Below are positions 1-5,131 of a stretch of DNA of 5,412 nucleotides, one piece after another. The stretch covers positions 1 through 5,412 of the forward strand of contig CAKUMR010000091.1 of the NCBI GenBank assembly GCA_934667865.1, in the 5' to 3' direction. A program made the position numbers and the translations under genes. The stretch is from an uncultured Oscillospiraceae bacterium (lineage in GTDB: Bacteria > Bacillota_A > Clostridia > Oscillospirales > Oscillospiraceae). Under the pieces are notes generated by a model. It made no database searches. It was not told where the DNA came from and saw only the letters and a program-made list of their open reading frames with translations. How positions within the stretch are numbered: position 1 is the first letter of the stretch; every line of letters starts with the position of its first letter.

Positions 1-23
1 CAGCGAGGCGTTTCGGAGCGCAA

Positions 24-40
24 CCGCCGCAAAGCGGCGG
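24..40. repeat. Short GC-rich inverted repeat (hairpin)
   Basis: CCGCCGC (24-30) and GCGGCGG (34-40) form a perfect 7-bp stem around an AAA loop. No T-run follows, so it is not a classical terminator. It is the first of a series of hairpins in the uvrA leader. Confidence 0.6.
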
Positions 41-93
41 CACTTAGCGCGGAGATGGGTTCCCTTTCGCGTTCAATCACCCGCCGCAGCGAC

Positions 94-137
94 CAAAATT
101 GCAAAATAATACTACAACTTTTGATTTTGCAATTTTG
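94..137. repeat. Perfect 14-bp AT-rich inverted repeat
   Basis: CAAAATTGCAAAAT (94-107) is the exact reverse complement of ATTTTGCAATTTTG (124-137), with a 16-base loop. CAG (87-89) and CTG (138-140) can extend the stem past a small bulge. A perfect 14-bp match at this spacing is unlikely by chance. Each arm itself contains the palindromic core TTGCAA. It could be a leader hairpin, a protein-binding site or part of a repeated element. Confidence 0.7.
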
Positions 138-141
138 CTGG

Positions 142-183
142 CAGCTTGTCAAAAAAGTCCGTTTGGACTATTTTGATAAGCTG
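142..183. repeat. Long near-perfect inverted repeat (19-bp arms)
   Basis: Arms 142-160 (CAGCTTGTCAAAAAAGTCC) and 165-183 (GGACTATTTTGATAAGCTG) match at 17 of 19 positions around a GTTT loop. One of the two exceptions is a G-T wobble in RNA. No T-run follows on the + strand. The hairpin abuts the 185-205 hairpin almost directly, which suggests one composite structured element. Confidence 0.7.
146..174 (+). promoter_or_regulatory. Possible weak sigma-A promoter for the uvrA paralogue
   Basis: TTGTCA (146-151) and TATTTT (169-174) are separated by 17 bases and face the uvrA paralogue. The match is modest (5/6 and 4/6) and both elements lie inside the 142-183 inverted repeat, so the similarity may be incidental. 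I saw no better candidate between 1 and 250. If real, transcripts would start near 181 and carry the 185-205 hairpin in the leader. Confidence 0.22.
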
Positions 184-184
184 A

Positions 185-205
185 CGCAGGGAGGAACTCC
201 CTGCG
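185..205. repeat. GC-rich hairpin, possible weak terminator
   Basis: CGCAGGGAG (185-193) pairs perfectly with CTCCCTGCG (197-205) around a GAA loop, giving a strong 9-bp stem. It is followed by CTCTTTGCGGGCTTTT, which is T-rich but interrupted. It could therefore be a poor intrinsic terminator of an upstream + strand gene or a leader hairpin of the uvrA transcript. It ends about 45 bases before the uvrA ribosome site. Confidence 0.55.
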
Positions 206-251
206 CTCTTTGCGGGCTTTTCCGGGGAAATGCTTTAAGAAATAAAAGCGT

Positions 252-255
252 GGAG
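252..255 (+). promoter_or_regulatory. Ribosome binding site that fixes the uvrA start
   Basis: GGAG at 252-255 lies 7 bases before the ATG at 263 but only one base from the ATG at 257. Normal Shine-Dalgarno spacing therefore favours 263 as the start. A third in-frame ATG at 275 is too far from it. Confidence 0.65.
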
Positions 256-262
256 AATGACA

Positions 263-2740
263 ATGATCGATAAAATGCTGATTCGCGGAGCAAAAGTACA
301 CAATCTCAAGAGCATTGATGTGGATATTCCGCTGGGAAAGATCGTCGGGATCGCGGGCGTGTCCGGCTCCGGAAAGTCCTCGCTGGCGCTTGGCGTGCTG
401 TATGCCGAGGGCTCGCGCCGGTATCTTGAGGCGCTCTCGACCTATACCCGCCGGCGCATGACACAGGCGTCGAAGGCCAGTGTGGACGAAGCGCTGTATG
501 TCCCGGCAGCGTTGGCGCTGCACCAGCGCCCCGGCGTGCCGGGCATCCGCAGCACCTTCGGCACCGGAACGGAGCTTTTGAACAGCCTGCGGCTGATGTT
601 TTCCCGCCTCGCCAGCCACCGCTGCCCGAACGGTCATTATCTGGAGCCTTCGCTTTTGGTCGCCGCCGGGAAAGAACTGGTCTGCCCCGAATGTGGGGCG
701 CATTTTTACGCGCCTTCTGCCGAGGAGCTGGCCTTCAATTCTCAGGGCGCCTGCCAGAAATGCGGCGGCACGGGCATTGTCCGCACGGTCGACCTCAGCA
801 CGCTGGTGCCGGACGAGTCCCTGAGCATTGATGAGGGTGCGGTCGCTCCGTGGAACAGCCTGATGTGGTCACTGATGACGGACATCTGCCGCGAAATGGG
901 CGTGCGCACCGATGTGCCTTTCCGTGAGCTGACGGCGCAGGAAAAGGACATCGTGTTTCATGGCCCGGCGGAGAAAAAACACATTTTCTATCACAATAAG
1001 AACTCCAATCAGGCGGGAGAACTGGATTTTACCTACTTTAACGCCGTTTATACCGTGGAAAACGCACTCTCTAAGGTCAAGGACGAAAAGGGCATGAAGC
1101 GGGTGGAAAAATTCCTGAAAGAGGACGTTTGCCCGGACTGCCGCGGCACCCGCCTGTCTGCCGCCGCCCGCGCGCCGAGGCTGCGGGGAATTTCGCTGGA
1201 TGAAGCCTGCACGATGACGCTTTCCGAACTGGTCGACTGGGTGCATGGCGTGCCGGAGAGTCTCCCGGAGGAAATGCGCCCCATGGCGGAGAGCATCTGC
1301 GAGGCGTTCCAGAGCACCGCCAAGCGCCTGATGGACTTGGGGCTGGGCTACCTGACCCTTGACCGCTCGGCCTCCACGCTCTCCACCGGCGAGCGCCAGC
1401 GGATGCAGCTGGCCCGCGCCGTCCGCAACCGCACGACGGGCGTTCTCTATGTGCTGGACGAGCCGTCCATTGGGCTGCACCCGTCAAATATCGTGGGGCT
1501 GACCGGCGTGATGCACGATCTGGTTGCCGACGGGAACTCCGTCATTCTGGTCGACCACGACACGCAGATCCTGAAGGAAGCAGACTGGATCGTGGAGATG
1601 GGCCCGGAGGCCGGCGCGAAGGGCGGCCACGTCATTGCGGAGGGGGCAATGCCAGACATCGAAGCAGATCCTGCCTCCCAGATCGGGCCGTTTCTCAAGG
1701 GTTCGGCGGAAACAAAGCTGCGTCCCCGCGCCGCAGAGGAAGGACTGTTCGAAAACGGAACGATTCATCTGTCTACCTCTCAAATCCATACGGTCAAACC
1801 GTTAGAGGTAGATATTCCAAAAGGGCGGCTCACCGTTGTCACCGGCGTGTCCGGCTCCGGCAAGACGACCATGGTATTGGAAAGCCTCGTCCCGGCGCTG
1901 GCGGCCAACATCGGCGGCAGCGCGCTGCCGGAGCATATCCATGCGATTCGTGCCGAAGGAATCCGGCAGGTCAAGCTCATCGACGCGACGCCCATCGGCA
2001 TCAACGTCCGCTCCACGGTGGCGACCTATGCGGGCATCCACGATGAGCTGCGCAAGCTCTATGCAAAATCTGCCGGCGCGAAGGAGCGCGGCTATAAAGC
2101 CAGCGACTTTTCCTATAATACCGGCTCCCTCCGCTGCCCCGGCTGCGACGGAACGGGCGTGGTCAGTCTGGATGTTCAATTTCTGCCGGACGTGAACATT
2201 CCCTGCCCCGACTGCCGCGGTTCGCGGTACGCAAGAGCCGCCGATGATGTGAAGCTGACGGACAGGGCGGGGCAGTGTGCCTCCCTGCCGGAGCTTATGG
2301 AAATGGACGTGAATTCCGCGATCGACTTTTGCGCGGGCATGAAAACCGTCAGCCAGAAGCTGGACGTTCTCCGGCAGCTCGGCCTTGGCTATCTGACGCT
2401 GGGCGAGGAAACGCCGAGTCTGTCCGGCGGAGAGGCACAGCGGCTGAAGCTGGCAAGCGAGATCGGCAAAACGCAGACGGATTCCGTCTTTGTATTTGAC
2501 GAGCCGTCCATCGGCCTGCATCCGTTGGATGTGCGGGTGCTGCTTGGTGTCTTTCAGGCGCTGCTGACGAGCGGCGCGACGGTAATCGTCATTGAACATG
2601 ATCTGGACGTCATCCGCAATGCAGATTATATCATCGACATGGGTCCCGGCGGCGGAGACGCGGGCGGGCGCATCGTGGCTGCCGGAACGCCGGAGGGAAT
2701 TCGGGGGAATTCTGCCAGCATCACCGGAAAATATCTGTAA
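263..2740 (+). CDS. UvrA-like ABC ATPase, short class lacking the UvrB-binding domain
   Basis: A DNA-damage-binding tandem ABC ATPase of 825 residues (827 from the alternative ATG at 257); canonical UvrA has about 940. First ABC unit: Walker A GVSGSGKS at 32-39, signature LSTGERQR from 373, Walker B with D399/E400, H432. Second unit: Walker A GVSGSGKT at 528-535, signature LSGGEAQR from 720, D746/E747, H779. Zinc modules are intact: CPEC 141-144 with CQKC 164-167 (19 residues between), CPDC 290-293, and CPGC 625-628 with CPDC 648-651 (again 19). The damage-sensing insertion region between residues 167 and 290 is present. The roughly 100-residue UvrB-binding domain expected near residue 125 is absent, as in class II UvrA (UvrA2, including drug-tolerance types such as DrrC). 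Such proteins are thought to act on DNA adducts or intercalators without normal UvrB loading. Whether this one aids repair or drug tolerance is inference. The gene appears monocistronic, with its own terminator. I give no symbol because it is probably not the housekeeping uvrA. Confidence 0.93.
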   Translation: MIDKMLIRGAKVHNLKSIDVDIPLGKIVGIAGVSGSGKSSLALGVLYAEGSRRYLEALSTYTRRRMTQASKASVDEALYVPAALALHQRPGVPGIRSTFGTGTELLNSLRLMFSRLASHRCPNGHYLEPSLLVAAGKELVCPECGAHFYAPSAEELAFNSQGACQKCGGTGIVRTVDLSTLVPDESLSIDEGAVAPWNSLMWSLMTDICREMGVRTDVPFRELTAQEKDIVFHGPAEKKHIFYHNKNSNQAGELDFTYFNAVYTVENALSKVKDEKGMKRVEKFLKEDVCPDCRGTRLSAAARAPRLRGISLDEACTMTLSELVDWVHGVPESLPEEMRPMAESICEAFQSTAKRLMDLGLGYLTLDRSASTLSTGERQRMQLARAVRNRTTGVLYVLDEPSIGLHPSNIVGLTGVMHDLVADGNSVILVDHDTQILKEADWIVEMGPEAGAKGGHVIAEGAMPDIEADPASQIGPFLKGSAETKLRPRAAEEGLFENGTIHLSTSQIHTVKPLEVDIPKGRLTVVTGVSGSGKTTMVLESLVPALAANIGGSALPEHIHAIRAEGIRQVKLIDATPIGINVRSTVATYAGIHDELRKLYAKSAGAKERGYKASDFSYNTGSLRCPGCDGTGVVSLDVQFLPDVNIPCPDCRGSRYARAADDVKLTDRAGQCASLPELMEMDVNSAIDFCAGMKTVSQKLDVLRQLGLGYLTLGEETPSLSGGEAQRLKLASEIGKTQTDSVFVFDEPSIGLHPLDVRVLLGVFQALLTSGATVIVIEHDLDVIRNADYIIDMGPGGGDAGGRIVAAGTPEGIRGNSASITGKYL

Positions 2741-2745
2741 AATAC

Positions 2746-2780
2746 AAAAAACAGACGAGTTCAGAAACTCGTCTGTTTTT
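2746..2780. terminator. Bidirectional intrinsic terminator between convergent genes
   Basis: ACAGACGAGTT (2751-2761) pairs perfectly with AACTCGTCTGT (2766-2776) around a CAGA loop. Flanking A-run 2746-2750 and T-run 2777-2780 extend the stem, so both strands read hairpin then U-tract. It starts 5 bases after the uvrA-paralogue stop and serves it on the + strand. On the - strand it serves the surface-protein gene, whose TAA stop (2781-2779) lies in the T-run itself. Confidence 0.9.
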
Positions 2781-3885
2781 ATTTGGAATTTTGGTCATCC
2801 TTTTTGTTCCGGACCAGGAAGAAGGCCAGCACCGCGCAGCAGGCGAAAACGATCGCCGCGATCGCGATCAGCTTCCACGGCTCCCTCTGGCGCAGTGTCA
2901 CGCGCTGTGTCTGCGCCGCCGGGGCAGGGTACTCGGCCTGCGTAGGCGATGGATTCTGCGGGGTGGAGGCGGCTTCCGGCTCGGAGCTTGCAGGCGCGGT
3001 GCTTGCGGCAGAATCACCTCCGGAGGACGTGCCGCCGGAAATCGCCGGTCTGGCCGAGCCCTGATGTGCGGACTTCTGCGTGTAGGCCGCGCCGCAGACG
3101 GTGCAGACATACTTTGTCCCGCGGCTGTTTGCGTGGCCGCCGTCCCAGACGTGGCCGGCGGCGGGGATCGGCGCCTGTTCGACAGCGCCGCAGGGGCAGG
3201 TGCGGAGCTGTTCCCCGGCCTCTTCGCATCCGGGCTCCCGCACGACGACCCAACCGTCTGGATAGGTATGCACATGGCCGGCATCCGTGCGGACGGTGAC
3301 AAAGAAGGAGGCCGTGGCGTCGCCGTAGCGCAGGACGATCTCCTGTGTGCCTATGGTCAGGGGAGCGTTGGAATACTCCAGGTGTGCGCCGTCCGTGGTT
3401 TCAAACGTGAGGTCTGCGTCCTGAATCCGGACGCGCAGACCGGTCAGATCCGGCGTTTCTCCGGCGAGGTAGTCCAGCTTGTCCGGCAGGGAGAGAATTT
3501 CCACGGAGGTCACCGGGACGACGATCGTCACGGAGATCCAGCGGCTGTAGACGGCCTCGCTCCGCGCGCCGCCGGAAACGTTCCAGACCGCTGCGCGATA
3601 GTACGTCGTACCGGGCGTGGCGGGAGGGGTGTAGTCGCAGGAAACCGCGCCGGGGAGGATCGCTGCCGCTGTGCCGTCCGACGCGGCGGCGGAGTACCAC
3701 TGATATTCCAGCGTACCGCCGTCGGGCGAATGTGCATTGACAGACAGAAGCGGCGGCTCCAGCTCTATGGACAGGATACAGTCCGGCGTTGCGCTATCGA
3801 TCACAGGCGCGGCGGGCGCAGCAAAAACCTGTGTGCAGAGCAGTACCAGCAGCAGAAGCACGATCGGAAGGGAAACGGCGCGCAT
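2779..3885 (-). CDS. Secreted, membrane-anchored surface protein with Ig-like and Big_3-like domains
   Basis: Protein of 368 residues, function unknown, probably displayed on the cell surface. Residues 1-22 are a signal peptide: Arg2, a hydrophobic core rich in Leu and Val, and cleavage around VFA-AP. Residues about 45-122 look like an Ig-like fold (YQWY, a TPPATPGTTYYRAAVWN stretch). Residues about 126-198 resemble Big_3 (PDKLDYLAGETPDLTGLRV, then GTQEIVLRYGDATASFFVTV). Residues 204-267 hold two degenerate repeats of the type common in Bacillota surface proteins: GHVHTY with C220, C230, C232 and G; then GHVWDGG with CTVC at 261-264. A Ser/Pro/Ala/Thr-rich stalk (about 275-327) leads to a transmembrane helix (about 338-358) and a short cytoplasmic tail starting RNKKDD. 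There is no LPxTG sorting signal, so anchoring is by the C-terminal helix. A GAGGGG ribosome site lies 11 bases before the ATG, a slightly long spacing. It is a single-gene unit with its own strong promoter. A role in adhesion or envelope function would be a guess. Confidence 0.85.
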   Translation of the reverse strand: MRAVSLPIVLLLLVLLCTQVFAAPAAPVIDSATPDCILSIELEPPLLSVNAHSPDGGTLEYQWYSAAASDGTAAAILPGAVSCDYTPPATPGTTYYRAAVWNVSGGARSEAVYSRWISVTIVVPVTSVEILSLPDKLDYLAGETPDLTGLRVRIQDADLTFETTDGAHLEYSNAPLTIGTQEIVLRYGDATASFFVTVRTDAGHVHTYPDGWVVVREPGCEEAGEQLRTCPCGAVEQAPIPAAGHVWDGGHANSRGTKYVCTVCGAAYTQKSAHQGSARPAISGGTSSGGDSAASTAPASSEPEAASTPQNPSPTQAEYPAPAAQTQRVTLRQREPWKLIAIAAIVFACCAVLAFFLVRNKKDDQNSK

Positions 3886-3940
3886 GATACTTCAAACCCC
3901 TCTTTCTTCCCGGTTTGATATGCAATTTCTATCTGAATTC

Positions 3941-3969
3941 ATAATAACGTGGAAAAACGACCGTGTCAA
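3941..3969 (-). promoter_or_regulatory. Near-consensus sigma-A promoter of the surface-protein gene
   Basis: On the - strand, TTGACA (3969-3964) and TATTAT (3946-3941) are separated by exactly 17 bases, a 6/6 and 5/6 match to the housekeeping consensus. Transcription would begin near 3934, giving a leader of about 50 bases before the ATG at 3885. The -35 hexamer is one arm of a GTCAA/TTGAC inverted repeat (3965-3981). Confidence 0.8.
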
Positions 3970-3981
3970 TGTTTTTTTGAC
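3965..3981. repeat. GTCAA-N7-TTGAC inverted repeat at the -35 box
   Basis: GTCAA (3965-3969) and TTGAC (3977-3981) are perfect inverted arms around TGTTTTT. The left arm is the -35 box of the surface-protein gene. A further TCAA follows at 3987-3990. It could be an operator, or simply two back-to-back -35-like sequences in an AT-rich region. Confidence 0.4.
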
Positions 3982-4031
3982 GTTTTTCAACATAATGTAT
4001 GAAAAAAAGAAGACAAAAGAAAAAACCGCCG

Positions 4032-4071
4032 AAAATGCAATCTATTTTTCTCAAAAACAAGATTGCATTTT
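4032..4071. repeat. Perfect 12-bp inverted repeat overlapping the MGMT -35 region
   Basis: AAAATGCAATCT (4032-4043) is the exact reverse complement of AGATTGCATTTT (4060-4071), with a 16-base spacer. The right arm covers the -35 region of the promoter for the downstream MGMT-family gene. A third ATGCAAT lies at 3920-3926, downstream of the surface-protein promoter. The position suggests a regulator binding site, but a weak AT-rich transcription stop is also possible, since TTTTTAT ends the right arm. Confidence 0.6.
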
Positions 4072-4090
4072 TATCGCTGGATGCTACAAT
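4063..4090 (+). promoter_or_regulatory. Extended -10 promoter for the MGMT-family gene
   Basis: TACAAT (4085-4090, 5/6 match) is preceded by TG at 4082-4083, forming an extended -10 element. The -35 candidate TTGCAT (4063-4068) sits 16 bases upstream and is poor, as is common for extended -10 promoters. Transcription would start near 4097, about 20 bases before the ATG at 4117 and just upstream of the ribosome site. Confidence 0.6.
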
Positions 4091-4101
4091 AATCCCAAAA
4101 G

Positions 4102-4108
4102 AAGGGAG
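4102..4108 (+). promoter_or_regulatory. Ribosome binding site of the MGMT-family gene
   Basis: AAGGGAG (4102-4108) lies 8 bases before the ATG at 4117, which supports this short start and argues against longer upstream extensions of any frame. Confidence 0.65.
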
Positions 4109-4116
4109 CGGGAACG

Positions 4117-4413
4117 ATGGACGAACGGCTGGTTTATGAGATCCTCTCGGCGGTGGAGGAGATTCCGGAAGGGAAGGTTGCATCTTACGGGCAGATCGCC
4201 GCGCTGATCGGCAGAGAGAAAAACGCCCGGCTGGTTGGCCGGGTGCTGCGGGACGCGGCGCTTTACGGGGACTATCCCTGTCACCGGGTCGTAAATCACG
4301 CGGGGCGGCTCGCGCCCGGCTGGCCGGAGCAGCGGATGCTCCTTGCACGCGAGGGCGTGGAGTTCCGACCGGACGGCCGGGTGGAAATGCGGCGCTTTCA
4401 ATGGAGTATATAA
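4117..4413 (+). CDS. MGMT/ATL-family DNA alkylation-damage protein with intact PCHR motif
   Basis: A 98-residue protein matching only the C-terminal DNA-binding and active-site domain of O6-alkylguanine-DNA alkyltransferases (full enzymes have about 160-210 residues). Residues 18-46 carry the winged-helix segment: PEGKVASYGQIAALIG, then ARLVGRVLRD, with R38 at the base-flipping arginine-finger position. The active-site motif is PCHRVV with C55, H56 and R57, and E79 in LLAREG matches the conserved glutamate. The usual NPI hinge and GYxGG loop are replaced by DAALYGDY and APGWPEQ. Size and the FQW end resemble ATL proteins (YbaZ, Atl1), but those carry Trp or Ala instead of the acceptor Cys. 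The protein could thus either transfer alkyl groups suicidally or bind lesions and hand them to nucleotide excision repair. Family assignment is firm, the biochemical activity is inference. It appears monocistronic. Confidence 0.9.
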   Translation: MDERLVYEILSAVEEIPEGKVASYGQIAALIGREKNARLVGRVLRDAALYGDYPCHRVVNHAGRLAPGWPEQRMLLAREGVEFRPDGRVEMRRFQWSI

Positions 4414-4444
4414 CAGGCGACCCCGTTTTACGGGGCCGCCTGTT
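4412..4444. terminator. GC-rich hairpin between convergent genes, probable terminator
   Basis: AACAGGCG (4412-4419) pairs with CGCCTGTT (4437-4444). After one A/C mismatch, CCCCGT (4421-4426) pairs with ACGGGG (4430-4435) around TTT. The stem overlaps the MGMT-gene stop codon and ends 6 bases before the stop of the convergent ATPase gene. Neither side has a proper U-tract (TTCTGCG on one strand, TATATACTCC on the other), so termination may be inefficient or assisted. Confidence 0.65.
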
Positions 4445-4450
4445 CTGCGT

Positions 4451-5128
4451 TCAGCGCTGAGTGCGGATGCTCTTGACAAGTCCGCTGTCGATGGTGATGC
4501 AGATGTCAGCCTGCGCGGCGATGTCCGGGTCGTGCGTCACGAGGATGAGCGTCTGATGGAAATCATCCACGACGCGGCGCAGCAGCTGCACGACCTGATC
4601 GGACGTGGCGCTGTCGAGGTTGCCGGTCGGTTCATCCGCAAGGATGATGGACGGGCGCGTCAGCAGGGCGCGTGCAATGGCGCAGCGCTGCTGTTCACCG
4701 CCGGACATCTGCCACGGATACTTGCGCAGAAGCTCCGCAATGCCCAGCTCCTGCGTGACCTGGTCGAAATAGGCCATGTCGGGCTTCTGCCCGTCGAGCA
4801 GGACGGGCGCGAGAATGTTGTCCTTGGCGGTGTGCTCGTCGAGCAGGTTGTAGGACTGGAAGATGAAGCCAATCTGGCGGCGGCGGAGCTGCGCCAGCCG
4901 GGAGTCCTTGAGCTTGTAGATGTCCTCGCCGTTCAGAATGACCTGACCGCCGGTGGGACGGTCGAGGCTGCCGAGCAGGTGCAGCAGGGTGGACTTGCCG
5001 GAGCCGGATTTGCCGATGATGGCATAGAATTTCTCGGCTTCAAATTCCAGATCGACGCCCTTGAGCGCCTGATAGGAGACACCGCCCTGGGTGTAGGTTT
5101 TTTCCAATCCGATTGTTTGCAGCAGCAT
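4451..5128 (-). CDS. ABC transporter ATP-binding protein, MacB/LolD/FtsE-like
   Basis: A 225-residue nucleotide-binding subunit that powers a membrane exporter or substrate extractor at the cytoplasmic face. Visible motifs: Walker A GKSGSGKS at 39-46, Q-loop Q91 in IFQSYNLL, signature MSGGEQQR at 141-148, Walker B IILADEP at 161-167 followed by TGNLDS (D-loop), and switch histidine H199 in LVTHD. The [11 protein letters not shown] run and the length are typical of the MJ0796/LolD/MacB subfamily, which pairs with FtsX-type permeases. That agrees with the permease end found 3 bases upstream. The ATG at 5128 has AGGAG 8 bases before it, located within the last codons of the permease, so the two are translationally close. 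Substrates of such systems include antimicrobial peptides, macrolides and lipoproteins; nothing here identifies the substrate. No response regulator or sensor kinase is in view. Confidence 0.93.
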   Translation of the reverse strand: MLLQTIGLEKTYTQGGVSYQALKGVDLEFEAEKFYAIIGKSGSGKSTLLHLLGSLDRPTGGQVILNGEDIYKLKDSRLAQLRRRQIGFIFQSYNLLDEHTAKDNILAPVLLDGQKPDMAYFDQVTQELGIAELLRKYPWQMSGGEQQRCAIARALLTRPSIILADEPTGNLDSATSDQVVQLLRRVVDDFHQTLILVTHDPDIAAQADICITIDSGLVKSIRTQR

Positions 5129-5131
5129 AGT

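Larger units (their letters stand above)
1..256. other. Structured non-coding leader upstream of the uvrA paralogue
   Basis: I see no convincing gene here. One + frame stays open from the left edge to 273, but its translation is basic, resembles no family I know, runs through every inverted repeat and ends inside the uvrA coding start. The region is a chain of inverted repeats (24-40, 94-137, 142-183, 185-205, listed separately), with a weaker imperfect one at about 48-71. A GC-rich left part (1-90) is followed by an AT-rich middle (91-180). It may be a 5' leader, the tail of an upstream transcription unit with its terminator, or a copy of a dispersed intergenic repeat. The sequence alone does not decide between these. 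Confidence 0.6.

Noticed and set aside
24..205. CRISPR array or tRNA in the hairpin-rich leader
   Set aside because: The repeats are inverted and different from each other, not direct and regularly spaced. No cloverleaf or anticodon arm could be drawn.
1802..2599. Open frames on the - strand across the uvrA paralogue (149-703, 869-1480 and 1802-2599)
   Set aside because: All lie opposite well-conserved UvrA motifs, lack ribosome sites and show no family resemblance.
3835..3885. Possible lipoprotein signal in the surface protein (Cys17 in VLLCTQ)
   Set aside because: Residues before the Cys are Leu-Leu, not the small residues required by a lipobox, and an ordinary VFA-AP signal peptidase site follows.
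2791..3918. Long + strand open frame (375 codons) antisense to the surface-protein gene
   Set aside because: Its translation is Arg/Gly/Ala-rich without domains and has no ribosome site. The - strand frame has a signal peptide, recognisable Ig-like modules, a transmembrane anchor and a consensus promoter.
3977..4003. Second + strand promoter candidate (TTGACG with TATGAA)
   Set aside because: The spacer is only 15 bases and the -10 match is poor. The extended -10 at 4082-4090 is better placed for the MGMT-family gene.
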